Assembly (NCBI RefSeq): GCF_000385135.1
Contig: NZ_ARQM01000010.1
Coordinates: 186,001-250,000, forward strand
DNA length: 64,000 nt
From: Promicromonospora sukumoe 327MFSha3.1
GTDB lineage: Bacteria > Actinomycetota > Actinomycetes > Actinomycetales > Cellulomonadaceae
Direction of reading: 5' to 3'
Shown here: piece after piece, positions 52,320-60,427 of the stretch
Layout: every line of letters begins with the position of its first letter
Position numbering within the stretch: the stretch's first letter is position 1
Notes under the pieces: model-generated
What the model saw: the letters and a program-made list of their open reading frames with translations, nothing else
The model's database searches: none
What the model was told of the DNA's origin: nothing
Made by a program: the position numbers and the translations under genes

Positions 52320-52895
52320 CTAAGCCGCCAGCTCGGCGAGGAGGCACTCCCGCAGCGCGACGAGCTGGTCGGCTGACTCGCCGGGGCCGACGCCGTCGGT
52401 GAAGACCGTGGCGGCGGCGACCTCGGCGGCCAGGGGGTCGGCCACCCAGGCGGCGATCCAGTCGCGCCCCTCGATGATCCAGTCCTTGCCCCGGGCGGCG
52501 ACCGCGCGCTCGCGCAGCACGGTCACCGACCGCTCCGGGTCGGGGCTGGGCAGCAGGTGGATCACGTCAGGGACCGGCGCCAGCGCGCGGCGCACCTGCT
52601 CGGCGCACGCGGGGTCGGTGAAGCTGGTGTACCCGGCGCCGAGCGCGATCACGGCGTCCGGGTGCTCCGAGACGGCCCGCGCGACGGCGTGGGCGCGGGC
52701 CGGCTCCCACTCGCGCTCCGCGGCTGCCCAGCCGACGGCGTCGTCGCGCTCCAGCAGCCGGTCGAGGCTCCAGCCGACCTCGGCGCAGTAGGACCAGGCG
52801 ATGTCGTCGATGTCGACGAACGCGTGACCGAGCCGCTCGGCGACGAGCGCGCCGAGCGTGGACTTCCCTGCCGCGAGCGGGCCAACCAGGATCAT
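52320..52895 (-). CDS. shikimate-kinase-like P-loop kinase
   Basis: A 191-residue P-loop protein. Walker A is GPLAAGKST (near residue 5), and VDIDDIAW is similar to the D-x-D of shikimate and gluconate kinases. It is longer than AroK and lacks its other hallmarks, so the substrate is unknown. Convergent with the phosphotransferase gene. The ATG is preceded by GGAGGCTCTCG on the minus strand. Confidence 0.8.
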   Translation of the reverse strand: MILVGPLAAGKSTLGALVAERLGHAFVDIDDIAWSYCAEVGWSLDRLLERDDAVGWAAAEREWEPARAHAVARAVSEHPDAVIALGAGYTSFTDPACAEQVRRALAPVPDVIHLLPSPDPERSVTVLRERAVAARGKDWIIEGRDWIAAWVADPLAAEVAAATVFTDGVGPGESADQLVALRECLLAELAA

Positions 52896-52963
52896 CGAGA
52901 GCCTCCGGCTACTGGGTGAAATATCCCAGTATCACCTATAGGTCGGGCTCGGCGTGATCCGAC

Positions 52964-53494
52964 TCAGGCGGCTCCCGGCCGGCGGTGGTCGAGGTAGTTC
53001 TGCGTGGTGGTCAGGGTCGTCATGTCAGGCATCCGGTCGAGGTAGACCAGCCCGTCCAGGTGGTCGATCTCGTGCTGGAACACACGGGCGGCGTACCCGG
53101 TGACCTCGTCGGTGACCGTCTGCCCGGTCTCGTCGGTGTACCGCACCGTGATGCGCTCGGACCGCGGCACCAGGCCCATGTAGCCGGGCACGCTGAAGCA
53201 GCCCTCCCAGTCGAGCACCGTCTCGGCGGAGCGCTCGAGGATCGTGGGGTTCAGGATCTGGATCAGGCCGGTCTCGGGCCGGTCGGGGAACATCTCGGTC
53301 CTGCGGACCTCGATGATCGCGGCGCGGACCGAGATGCCGATCTGCGGCGCGGCGAGCCCGGCGCCGTGGAGGCTGCGGAGCAGGGTGGTCAGGGCGTCGA
53401 GGACGTCGCGCGCCTCAGTGGCCTCGATCTCCGCGGTGGGCGCCTTGAGGCGGGGGTCCCCGATGGTGACGAGATCGTCGTCGGTGAGATGCAT
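52964..53494 (-). CDS. def: peptide deformylase
   Basis: Removes the formyl group from new proteins; metal-dependent, cytosolic. The 176-residue product has all three motifs: GAGLAAPQIG, EGCFSVPG (Phe for the usual Leu, cysteine metal ligand kept) and QHEIDHLDG. Actinobacteria often carry more than one copy; this one is not next to a formyltransferase gene, so it may be an extra copy. Confidence 0.93.
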   Translation of the reverse strand: MHLTDDDLVTIGDPRLKAPTAEIEATEARDVLDALTTLLRSLHGAGLAAPQIGISVRAAIIEVRRTEMFPDRPETGLIQILNPTILERSAETVLDWEGCFSVPGYMGLVPRSERITVRYTDETGQTVTDEVTGYAARVFQHEIDHLDGLVYLDRMPDMTTLTTTQNYLDHRRPGAA

Positions 53495-53571
53495 GGTCAG
53501 GTCGCCTCCGAGATGTGGTCTGCCTGCACAGGCTAGGCGGCATCGAACGTGCCCGATGCCAGACTGTCGTC

Positions 53572-54471
53572 ATGGCCGCGCCGGCGTTATTGCTCCCCTC
53601 ACCGATCGAGGTGTTGGATGACGAACGCCTCGATGCCGCTGGCGTCCGTCTCCTGCTCAAGCGTGATGACCTGATCCATCCGGATCTGCCGGGCAACAAG
53701 TGGCGCAAGCTCAAGTACAACCTCAAGGCAGCTCGTGCGGCTGGTGCCCCGAGGCTGCTGACGTTTGGTGGTGCGTACTCCAATCACATTCGGGCGGTGG
53801 CGGCTGCAGGTGCTCTGTTCGGTTTCGAGACGATCGGCGTCATCCGGGGCGAGGCGTACGACCCGCTGAACACGTCGCTGCAGTTCGCCGTCGACCATGG
53901 AATGCAACTGACCTATCTGAATCGACAGACGTATCGAATGAAGGCCGATCCGGTGGTGATCGACCAACTTCATCGTGATCTCGGGGGTTTCTATCTGATT
54001 CCGGAGGGTGGCAGCAACGCTCTGGCCGTGCGCGGGTGCGCCGAGATGGTCGGCGAGATCGCCGAGCACTTCGACGTCATCTGCTGTGGTGTCGGCACTG
54101 GTGGCACCCTGGCTGGTATCGCGGCGGGGCTGAGTGCCGGGCAACGTGCGATCGGTTTCTCGTCACTCAAGAGCGGAGATTTCCTGGTCGACGATGTCGC
54201 GACTCTCCAGCGTGATGCGCTGGGTGATGCGACCAGCAACTGGCAGGTCGAAACCGGCTATCACTTCGGTGGATACGCCAAGACCAAGCCCGAGCTGACA
54301 GCGTTCGTCGATGACTTCGAGAGCCGCCACGGCTTGAGGCTCGACTGGGTCTACGTGGCCAAGATGATGTTCGGGATCTATGACCTTGTGGCTCAGGGCC
54401 GGTTTCCGGCAGGGACCCAGATCGTCGCGGTGATCACTGGGCCGGACTTCGACGATCAGATCTGCTCGTAG
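53572..54471 (+). CDS. PLP-dependent ACC deaminase / D-cysteine desulfhydrase family enzyme
   Basis: A 299-residue fold-type II PLP enzyme. The cofactor lysine is in LPGNKWRKLKYNL, the phosphate/substrate region is FGGAYSNHIRAV, and GVGTGGTLAGIAAGL binds the PLP phosphate. Members deaminate 1-aminocyclopropane-1-carboxylate or cleave D-cysteine; residues separating the two were not resolved by eye. Codon use has many A/T third positions, unlike the flanks, a sign of transfer. The 3' end overlaps a minus-strand gene remnant. The ATG has no strong ribosome site. Confidence 0.87.
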   Translation: MAAPALLLPSPIEVLDDERLDAAGVRLLLKRDDLIHPDLPGNKWRKLKYNLKAARAAGAPRLLTFGGAYSNHIRAVAAAGALFGFETIGVIRGEAYDPLNTSLQFAVDHGMQLTYLNRQTYRMKADPVVIDQLHRDLGGFYLIPEGGSNALAVRGCAEMVGEIAEHFDVICCGVGTGGTLAGIAAGLSAGQRAIGFSSLKSGDFLVDDVATLQRDALGDATSNWQVETGYHFGGYAKTKPELTAFVDDFESRHGLRLDWVYVAKMMFGIYDLVAQGRFPAGTQIVAVITGPDFDDQICS

Positions 54472-54734
54472 TAACCCCGCTGGGCGGACTTTCTGGTGGA
54501 TCCCTCTTGCCAGGTGAGGGTCCACTCGCCGGCGTTCACGCTGAACCGGCGCCCGAATCCGAGCCACATCCCGTGCATGGTGCGTCCGCTGGGGTCGATC
54601 ACCATCTGCAGCGCACCGTGATACGTGCCCGGCTTCGAGCTGCCCTCGCCTGGTGAGGTCCCGACGACGTGCACTTGCCGGACGCCCCCGCCCCCGCCAG
54701 GATCGCGGGCGGGTCGCGACACCAGGGGAGACAC
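54456..54734 (-). pseudogene. C-terminal remnant of an unidentified protein
   Basis: The frame ends at 54456-54458 and reads GTYHGALQMVIDPSGRTM, then HGMWLGFGRRFSVNAGEWTL and ends QRGYYEQI, which looks like the conserved end of a protein domain. Further upstream (about 54660-54734) it becomes Gly/Pro-rich and lacks any plausible gene start before the phosphotransferase gene. I take it as a truncated gene left by an insertion or deletion. Its stop overlaps the convergent PLP-enzyme gene. I do not recognise the parent family with confidence. Confidence 0.45.
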
Positions 54735-55556
54735 ATGTCAGACGAACGCCGGGACTGGCTCGCCAAGCAGCTCGCCGCGGCCGCCGTCCGCCTTGGTGTG
54801 ACGATCGACGGCGAGCCGGTGCGCGGGTCCTACGACCGCACACTCGCCGTCCGGACGTCGGGGCCCGCGTGGCTGCGGGTCACCGCGCAGGAGCCGCAGT
54901 GGGCTCGCGGCGAGTACTGGGACGGCATCGCGACGGCGACGGGCGCGCCGTTCGACGCCGTCCCGATGCCCCGGCACCTGCACTCCGCCGAGTGGGCCGA
55001 CGGCGGCCAGGTCGTCCGGGCGGACCTGCTCACCCTCGTGGACGAGCCCGCCGTCGGCTCCAGCCTGGTGCTGGACCACCCGGTCGACCTGCCCGACACC
55101 TGGTGGGCCGCGCTCCGGGCGGGCCTCGACGCCCTGCGCGCCGCCACCGGCACCGAACGCCGGGTGCTCCGGCCCGAGGAGCTCACGGAGGCGATCCGCG
55201 CCCGGTTCGGCATCGAGATCGACGCCGGCCGCGTCGAGTGGGAGGTGGCCCACGGCGACCTGCACTTCGGCAACCTCACGGGCCCGCGCCTGACGATCCT
55301 CGACTGGGAGTACTGGGGCTGGGCGCCCGCCGGGTACGACGCCGCCGTCCTGGCCTGCTCCGCCGTCCTCCAGCCCGACATCGCCGCCCGCGTCCGCGCC
55401 GAGTTCGCCGACGTGCTCGGCACCTACTCGGGCGCGGTCGCCCAGCTCGCCGCGGCGGAGAAGTACCTGCGGCTGGTCGACATCGGCGCGCACCCGGAGG
55501 TCGCGGAGCCCGTGCGGCGGCTGGCCGACGTCGTCGTCCGCGAGCGGTTCGCCTGA
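54735..55556 (+). CDS. phosphotransferase-family (APH-like) protein
   Basis: A 273-residue kinase-fold protein. The catalytic loop is AHGDLHFGNL and the metal site LDWEYWGW. The N-terminal lobe contains GSYDRTLAVRTSG and PAWLRVTAQ. Small relatives phosphorylate unknown metabolites or have lost activity; key catalytic residues are kept here. CCAGGGGAGACAC precedes the ATG at 54735. Convergent with the MurG-like gene. Confidence 0.83.
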   Translation: MSDERRDWLAKQLAAAAVRLGVTIDGEPVRGSYDRTLAVRTSGPAWLRVTAQEPQWARGEYWDGIATATGAPFDAVPMPRHLHSAEWADGGQVVRADLLTLVDEPAVGSSLVLDHPVDLPDTWWAALRAGLDALRAATGTERRVLRPEELTEAIRARFGIEIDAGRVEWEVAHGDLHFGNLTGPRLTILDWEYWGWAPAGYDAAVLACSAVLQPDIAARVRAEFADVLGTYSGAVAQLAAAEKYLRLVDIGAHPEVAEPVRRLADVVVRERFA

Positions 55557-55569
55557 CCGAAGCCGAGGC

Positions 55570-56742
55570 TCACGCCCCGGGCTTCGCGACCTCCAGCAGC
55601 AGGTCGACGAGCCGCTCGGCGGCGTCCGGCACGCCGTTGCTCCGTGCGGCCCTGGCCATGCGGTCGCGCCGTCCGGCGTCGTCGAGCAGGCCGGCCAACG
55701 CCCCACGGAGGTCGGAGAAGCTGAGGTCGCCCTCCAGCGAGACCGCCGCGCCCAGGTCCTGGAGGCGGCGGGCGCCCAGCACCTGCTCGTTCCCGGCCGC
55801 CGACGCCAGCGGGATCAGCACGGCGGGCTTGCCCAGCGCCGTCAGCTCGGCGAGGGTCCCGGCCCCGCTCCGGGAGACGACGACGTCGGCCAGCGCCAGC
55901 ACGTCCGGCAGCTCCGCCCCGACGAACCCGAGCACCCGGTAGCGCGGAGCCAGCTCGGGGCCGAGCTTCGCGGTGCGCTCGAACATCTCCTTGAGGTTGT
56001 TCGGGCCGCACTGGTGGATCACGTTGGCGCGCTGGAGCAGCCAGGGCAGCGTCTCGGCGACCAGGTCGTTGATCTGCACCGACCCCTGGGCACCGCCCGT
56101 GACGTACAGGACGGGCAGGTCGGGGTCGAACGAGTCGAGGCCGAGCGCGTCGACGGCCTTGATCGGCTCGCCGGTCAGCACCTCGGCGCGCACCGGGTTG
56201 CCGGTCACGACGGCCCGCTCGTGCACCGCCTCCGGCAGCAGCTCGATGGTCGACGGCGAGGACACCGCGACGCGCGTCGCCCGCTTGGCCAGCAGGCGGT
56301 TGGCCAGGCCGAGCCGGACGGTCTGCTCGTGCACCACGAGCGGACGCCGGAGCAGCCCCGCCGCGATGCCGACCGGCACGGCGACGTAGCCGCCGGTCGA
56401 GAGGATCACGTCGGGCTTGAACTCCGAGACGATCGACCGCGCCTGCGCGACGCCGAGCGGCACCCGCGCCATGTCCTTCATGTTGCTGGCCGACAGCATG
56501 CCCAGCGGGTTGCTCGACCGGCGCAGCTTGCCCGTGGCCACCGGCACGAACCGGATGCCCTCGGACGCCGTGACGCGGGCCTCCAGCCCGTCGGCCGTGC
56601 CCGCCCAGAGGACGCTCACCGCGGTGCCCTCCTCGGCCAGCCGCGCCTGGAGCGCGCGCAGCGTGGTGAGCGCCGGGTAGGTGTGGCCGCCGGTGCCGCC
56701 ACCGGTGACGAGCAGGCGGAACTCGGACGGCTGTGAACTCAC
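55570..56742 (-). CDS. MurG-like glycosyltransferase (GT28)
   Basis: A 390-residue glycosyltransferase resembling MurG, which adds GlcNAc to lipid I. N-terminal VTGGGTGGHTYPAL and LSTGGYVAVPVGIAAGLLRRPLVVHEQ, and C-terminal VTGGAQGS and SRSGAGTLAE, match MurG motifs. It is not in a division/cell-wall cluster; the neighbours are unrelated. It may be a paralogue for another lipid-linked or antibiotic-like glycan, or the only MurG moved from its usual place. The ATG is at 56742. The last residues (AKPGA) are at the end of the gene with no terminator in sight. Confidence 0.88.
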   Translation of the reverse strand: MSSQPSEFRLLVTGGGTGGHTYPALTTLRALQARLAEEGTAVSVLWAGTADGLEARVTASEGIRFVPVATGKLRRSSNPLGMLSASNMKDMARVPLGVAQARSIVSEFKPDVILSTGGYVAVPVGIAAGLLRRPLVVHEQTVRLGLANRLLAKRATRVAVSSPSTIELLPEAVHERAVVTGNPVRAEVLTGEPIKAVDALGLDSFDPDLPVLYVTGGAQGSVQINDLVAETLPWLLQRANVIHQCGPNNLKEMFERTAKLGPELAPRYRVLGFVGAELPDVLALADVVVSRSGAGTLAELTALGKPAVLIPLASAAGNEQVLGARRLQDLGAAVSLEGDLSFSDLRGALAGLLDDAGRRDRMARAARSNGVPDAAERLVDLLLEVAKPGA

Positions 56743-57103
56743 GAGACATCTCCCAGGACGGCGGCGGAAGGGGTGTGATGCCCACTCTAGGGGGTCTGCG
56801 GCGGTCGTCCGCTTCGCCAGTGAGGTACGGATAGTCCCAGGTCAGCGTGTCGGGGTGGGGTCCGCAGGATGCGGCCGGGGAGGGCCTGGCGCAGACCTAC
56901 GGAAACGGGCGTTCGAGTAAAGAAATGTGCCGACATGAATGCTGGAAATGTGTTCTATTTCTACTTCTGCATTTGTCTTGACGGCTCTCCGTAATTGCTG
57001 GCAGGATCTCGGCCACCCATCGATCTGGGTGCCAAATGGTCACGAGACGAACGTTGAAAATCGGTCGGCCCTGGCTCGGAATTGCGACAGAGAGTAGAAG
57101 GTT
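56743..57103. other. AT-richer intergenic region before the 62-residue gene
   Basis: About 360 bases of lower GC than the flanks. TTGACG at 56978-56983 with CAGGAT 18 bases on (57002-57007) is the best promoter candidate for the gene at 57104. No coding frame of good codon use is visible on either strand. Confidence 0.4.
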
Positions 57104-57292
57104 ATGGCCGGCGTGATCGCCACGGGCGTCTACGTGAGGGTGACCGGGATGTCGAGCATGGAGCGCGGCTCCGAGGGCATCGTGAAGACCGTCCGGCAGG
57201 GCTGGGCTGGTAAGGAGGCCGTGGTGGTGGCTCCCGGCCCGCTGCGGTCCCGAGAGTTCACCGTCCCGCTGGTCGACCTCTCGATGAAGTGA
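57104..57292 (+). CDS. 62-residue small beta-type protein
   Basis: A short gene with strongly GC third positions. The product begins MAGVIATGVYVRVTGMSS, has a GSEGIVKTV segment that resembles the KOW/SH3-like turn, and ends VPLVDLSMK. AGAAGG lies just before the ATG (short spacing). It may be a small nucleic-acid- or protein-binding beta barrel; this is a guess. No relative is recognised. Confidence 0.55.
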   Translation: MAGVIATGVYVRVTGMSSMERGSEGIVKTVRQGWAGKEAVVVAPGPLRSREFTVPLVDLSMK

Positions 57293-57491
57293 GCCGCGGC
57301 GCCCGTGCGGAGGGTGCGGCGACGTCAATTCCGGACGACGCCAGGCGCGTTGTCCGGGGCATCGGAGAAGATGCTTTTGCCTGCTGTTCGAATGGGCTGT
57401 AGAACGGCGCATTCTTGCAGTTCAGGAGCCCTTTTCGCGGCGGTGTCCGGCCGCTGTTCGCCCCCCTGAGGTCGGCAGTTTGCAGCGCGAA

Positions 57492-57551
57492 GTCGGCACT
57501 CTGCATCGAGGTCGGTCCAGGCCTGTGCCGACCTCGATGCAGAGTGCCGAC
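57492..57551. repeat. 60-bp inverted repeat with perfect 24-bp arms
   Basis: GTCGGCACTCTGCATCGAGG starts the left arm (57492-57515), which pairs perfectly with 57528-57551 around a 12-base loop. A partial copy (GAGGTCGGCAG, about 57468-57478) precedes it. There is no T-tract. It lies in the 311-base gap between the 62-residue gene and the 3' end of the IclR gene; nothing else was found in that gap. Confidence 0.93.
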
Positions 57552-57603
57552 CGACCCACGAGCACGCCCGCCCCTCTGCGCGATCGTCGGCGTCGTCTGG
57601 ACC

Positions 57604-58371
57604 TCACCTTGCCCCCAGCCTTCGGCTGACCTCCTGGGCTGCCTTGGTCGCCTGCTCCGCGAGCCCGGCGCGGGCGGCGTCGTCGTACGACTCGGAGCGG
57701 AACGTGATCGCCAGGCCCGCGACCGGTCGTCCCGTGTGGTCGACGACGGCGGCGGCCACCGACGCGAAGCCCGCCGTCACCTCGCCGTCCTCCACCGCGA
57801 AGCCACGCTCGCGCGACAGCCGGAGCACGTCGCGGAGCTCGCGCAGGGTGCTCGGTCCCGAGCCGGTCAGGTCCGTGAACGAACCCGGCGTCGGGTACAG
57901 GGCCCGCACCTGCGCCGGCGGCAGCAGCGCGAGCACGGCCCGCCCGCTCGCGGTGAGGTGGCTCGGGAGGTGGACGTCGACGTCGGTCACCAGGGGCGGG
58001 CGCCCCGCCGCCCGCTGCTCCACCAGATACAACACCTCGCGGCCGTTGAGCACCGCGAGGTGCCCGTTCTCGCCGGCGGCCTCCACCAGGCGCGCGACGA
58101 CGGGCGCGGCCAGCCTCGTGAGCGGCGCCTGCCGCGTGTACGCGCTGCCCAGGCCGAGGGCCGCGACGCCCAGGCCGTAGCGGCGCTCGTCGGGGAAGTG
58201 CCGCACGAAGCCCTCGTCGCCCAGCACCGAAAGCAGGTGGTAGACGCTGGAGCGGGGCACCCCGATGCCGTGCGCGATCGCGCCCGCGGGCACCGGCCCG
58301 GGCTGCGCCGCGAGGAACGAGAGCAGCCGCGCGGTGTGGCGCGCGGCGGGAACGGCGCTGCTGGTGCCCAC
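57604..58371 (-). CDS. IclR-family transcriptional regulator of the hut operon
   Basis: A 255-residue regulator: winged helix-turn-helix (about 8-65: HTARLLSFLAAQPGPVPAGA, GVPRSSVYHLLSVL) and the IclR effector domain (about 80-250; SHLTASGRAVLALLP, CysC-like end without the usual cysteine). It is divergent from hutH and so probably controls histidine use, with urocanate or a related molecule as ligand; this is inference. I start at the GTG at 58371, which has GGAGGT upstream; longer frames read into the palindrome. Confidence 0.87.
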   Translation of the reverse strand: MGTSSAVPAARHTARLLSFLAAQPGPVPAGAIAHGIGVPRSSVYHLLSVLGDEGFVRHFPDERRYGLGVAALGLGSAYTRQAPLTRLAAPVVARLVEAAGENGHLAVLNGREVLYLVEQRAAGRPPLVTDVDVHLPSHLTASGRAVLALLPPAQVRALYPTPGSFTDLTGSGPSTLRELRDVLRLSRERGFAVEDGEVTAGFASVAAAVVDHTGRPVAGLAITFRSESYDDAARAGLAEQATKAAQEVSRRLGAR

Positions 58372-58408
58372 GGGGTGACCTCCTGCTGGGGCTGATGCTG
58401 AGTTGGCT

Positions 58409-58504
58409 GGTCGGCAGTTCCGGGTGGTCGGCAGAACGTCAGGTAGTCGGCAACCCGGGTTACCGACTACCTGACGTTCTGCCGACCACCCCGAACTACC
58501 GACC
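58409..58504. repeat. 96-bp inverted repeat in the IclR-hutH spacer
   Basis: Arms of about 42 bases match at 40 positions; the arm contains GGTCGGCAGAACGTCAGG and AGGTAGTCGG. The loop holds CCCGGG. Unlike the other palindromes it lies between divergent 5' ends. A separate candidate operator for hutH, GTCTCGTATCCCAGAC, is at 58550-58565. Confidence 0.92.
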
Positions 58505-58619
58505 ACACGCACTCCACGACCCGCACCCCCGATCTCGCTCGGGGCAGATGTCTCGTATCCCAGACTCTATCGCCGGTTCCGGCCGCGCCACGGAGGCCCT
58601 GGCGGGGTTCTATGAGCGC

Positions 58620-60377
58620 ATGAGCACCCTGCACGACGCGGCGACGACGCCCGCCACCGGCGCGGCCGGCACCGAGCTGCCCCAGGACCAGCAGCGCCAG
58701 GACCCGCACCAGGACGCGCAGAACAGCGACCTGCCCGGGCACGTCGTCCTCGATGGCACACCGCTCACGGTGGAGCAGGTCGTCGCCGTCGCCCGCCACG
58801 GCGTGTCCGTCGAGATCCACGAGACAGCGCTGGCCCGCATGGAGCGGACCCGCGCCGTCATCGAGGACCTCGCGCACGACACCGTGCCCCACTACGGCGT
58901 CTCCACCGGCTTCGGCGCGCTCGCCCGCCGGCACATCCCCACCGAGATGCGGGCCCAGCTCCAGCTCAGCCTCGTGCGCTCGCACGCCGCGGGCTCGGGC
59001 GCGCACGTCGAGACCGAGGTGGTGCGAGCGCTGCAGCTCCTGCGCCTCGCGACCCTGGTGACCGGACACACGGGCGCCCGTCCGGTCACGGCGCAGACCT
59101 ACGCCGCGATGCTCAACGCGGGCATCACGCCCGTCGTGCACGAGTACGGGTCGCTCGGCTGCTCCGGCGACCTCGCGCCGCTCGCCCACGTTGCGCTCGC
59201 CGCCATGGGGGAGGGGCAGGTGCGGGTCGGGGCCTCGACGGGCTCGGGGGTCTCGACAGGCTCGACCAGCGGGGTCGGCTCGGGGGTCTCGACAGGCTCG
59301 ACCAGCGAGGGAAGCTCGACCAGCGAGAGCGTCGTCGACGCCGCCCAGGCGCTCGCCGACGCCGGGATCGAGCCCCTCGTCCTCGCCGAGAAGGAGGGCC
59401 TGGCCCTCATCAACGGCACCGACGGCATGCTCGGCATGCTCTGCCTCGCGATCCACGACCTGCGCCGCCTGCTCACCACGGCCGACGTCGCCGCCGCCCT
59501 GTCCGTCGAGGCCCTCCTCGGCTCGGACGCACCGTTCGCCGAGGACCTGGTGGGCATGCGACCGCACCCGGGCCAGGCGGCGTCGGCGGCGAACCTGCGC
59601 CGCCTGCTGGCGGGCTCGCCCCTGATGGCGAGCCACCGCGAGCTGGACGACGCCGGAAACCCCGCGTGCACCCGCGTGCAGGACGCCTACTCGCTGCGCT
59701 GCGCGCCGCAGGTGCACGGCGCCGTCCGCGACACGCTGGACCACGCCGCCACGGTCGCGGGCCGGGAGTTGGCCTCGGCGATCGACAACCCCGTCGTCAC
59801 GACGGACGGGCGCGTCGAGTCGAACGGCAACTTCCACGGGGCGCCCGTCGCCTACGTGCTCGACTTCCTCGCCATCGCGGCCGCCGACCTGGCCAGCATG
59901 AGCGAGCGGCGCACCGACCGGTTCCTCGACGTGGCGCGCTCCGAGGGGCTGCCCGCCTTCCTGGCGGCCGACCCCGGCGTCGACTCCGGGCACATGATCG
60001 CCCAGTACACGGCCGCCGGGATCGTCTCGGAGCTCAAGCGCCTGGCCGCTCCCGCGAGCGTGGACTCGATCCCGAGCTCCGCCATGCAGGAGGACCACGT
60101 GTCGATGGGCTGGTCCGGCGCCCGCAAGCTGCGCCGCTCGGTGGACGGGCTCGGCCGCGTGCTCGCGATCGAGGTGCTGACGGCGACGCGCGCGCTCGAC
60201 CTGCGGGAAGAGGCCCCGGCCGCGGGAACGGGCGCGGTGCACGACGCCGTCCGCGCCGTCGTGCCCGGTCCCGGACCCGACCGGTACCTGGCGCCGGAGA
60301 TCGAGCACGTCGTAGGGCTCGTGACCGGCGGGCAGGTCGCGGCGGCCGCCGCGGACGCCGTCGGACAGCTCCACTGA
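58620..60377 (+). CDS. hutH: histidine ammonia-lyase
   Basis: First step of histidine breakdown: removes ammonia to give urocanate. The 585-residue product has the MIO cofactor triad as Cys-Ser-Gly in [14 protein letters not shown] (usual Ala-Ser-Gly), and the active-site segment [11 protein letters not shown]. About 38 N-terminal residues are a Gln/Asp-rich extension. Between GEGQVRV and [12 protein letters not shown] there is a Gly/Ser/Thr-rich insert of about 35 residues encoded by interspersed repeat DNA. I choose the ATG at 58620 because codon use becomes normal there; 58548 is the longer alternative. First gene of the hut operon. Confidence 0.93.
   Translation: MSTLHDAATTPATGAAGTELPQDQQRQDPHQDAQNSDLPGHVVLDGTPLTVEQVVAVARHGVSVEIHETALARMERTRAVIEDLAHDTVPHYGVSTGFGALARRHIPTEMRAQLQLSLVRSHAAGSGAHVETEVVRALQLLRLATLVTGHTGARPVTAQTYAAMLNAGITPVVHEYGSLGCSGDLAPLAHVALAAMGEGQVRVGASTGSGVSTGSTSGVGSGVSTGSTSEGSSTSESVVDAAQALADAGIEPLVLAEKEGLALINGTDGMLGMLCLAIHDLRRLLTTADVAAALSVEALLGSDAPFAEDLVGMRPHPGQAASAANLRRLLAGSPLMASHRELDDAGNPACTRVQDAYSLRCAPQVHGAVRDTLDHAATVAGRELASAIDNPVVTTDGRVESNGNFHGAPVAYVLDFLAIAAADLASMSERRTDRFLDVARSEGLPAFLAADPGVDSGHMIAQYTAAGIVSELKRLAAPASVDSIPSSAMQEDHVSMGWSGARKLRRSVDGLGRVLAIEVLTATRALDLREEAPAAGTGAVHDAVRAVVPGPGPDRYLAPEIEHVVGLVTGGQVAAAAADAVGQLH
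59226..59330 (+). repeat. interspersed repeat DNA inside hutH, in frame
   Basis: GGGGGTCTCGACAGGCTCGA occurs twice (from about 59247 and 59285), with GACCAGCG and a further AGCTCGACCAGCGAG, the same units as in the cluster at 36412-36530. It encodes [20 protein letters not shown] and the next few residues of the protein without a frameshift or stop. Confidence 0.88.
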
Positions 60378-60427
60378 ACCCGCCCGCACCCGCCCGAACC
60401 TGCCGACCTGAGTCGAAGGAGACCGAA

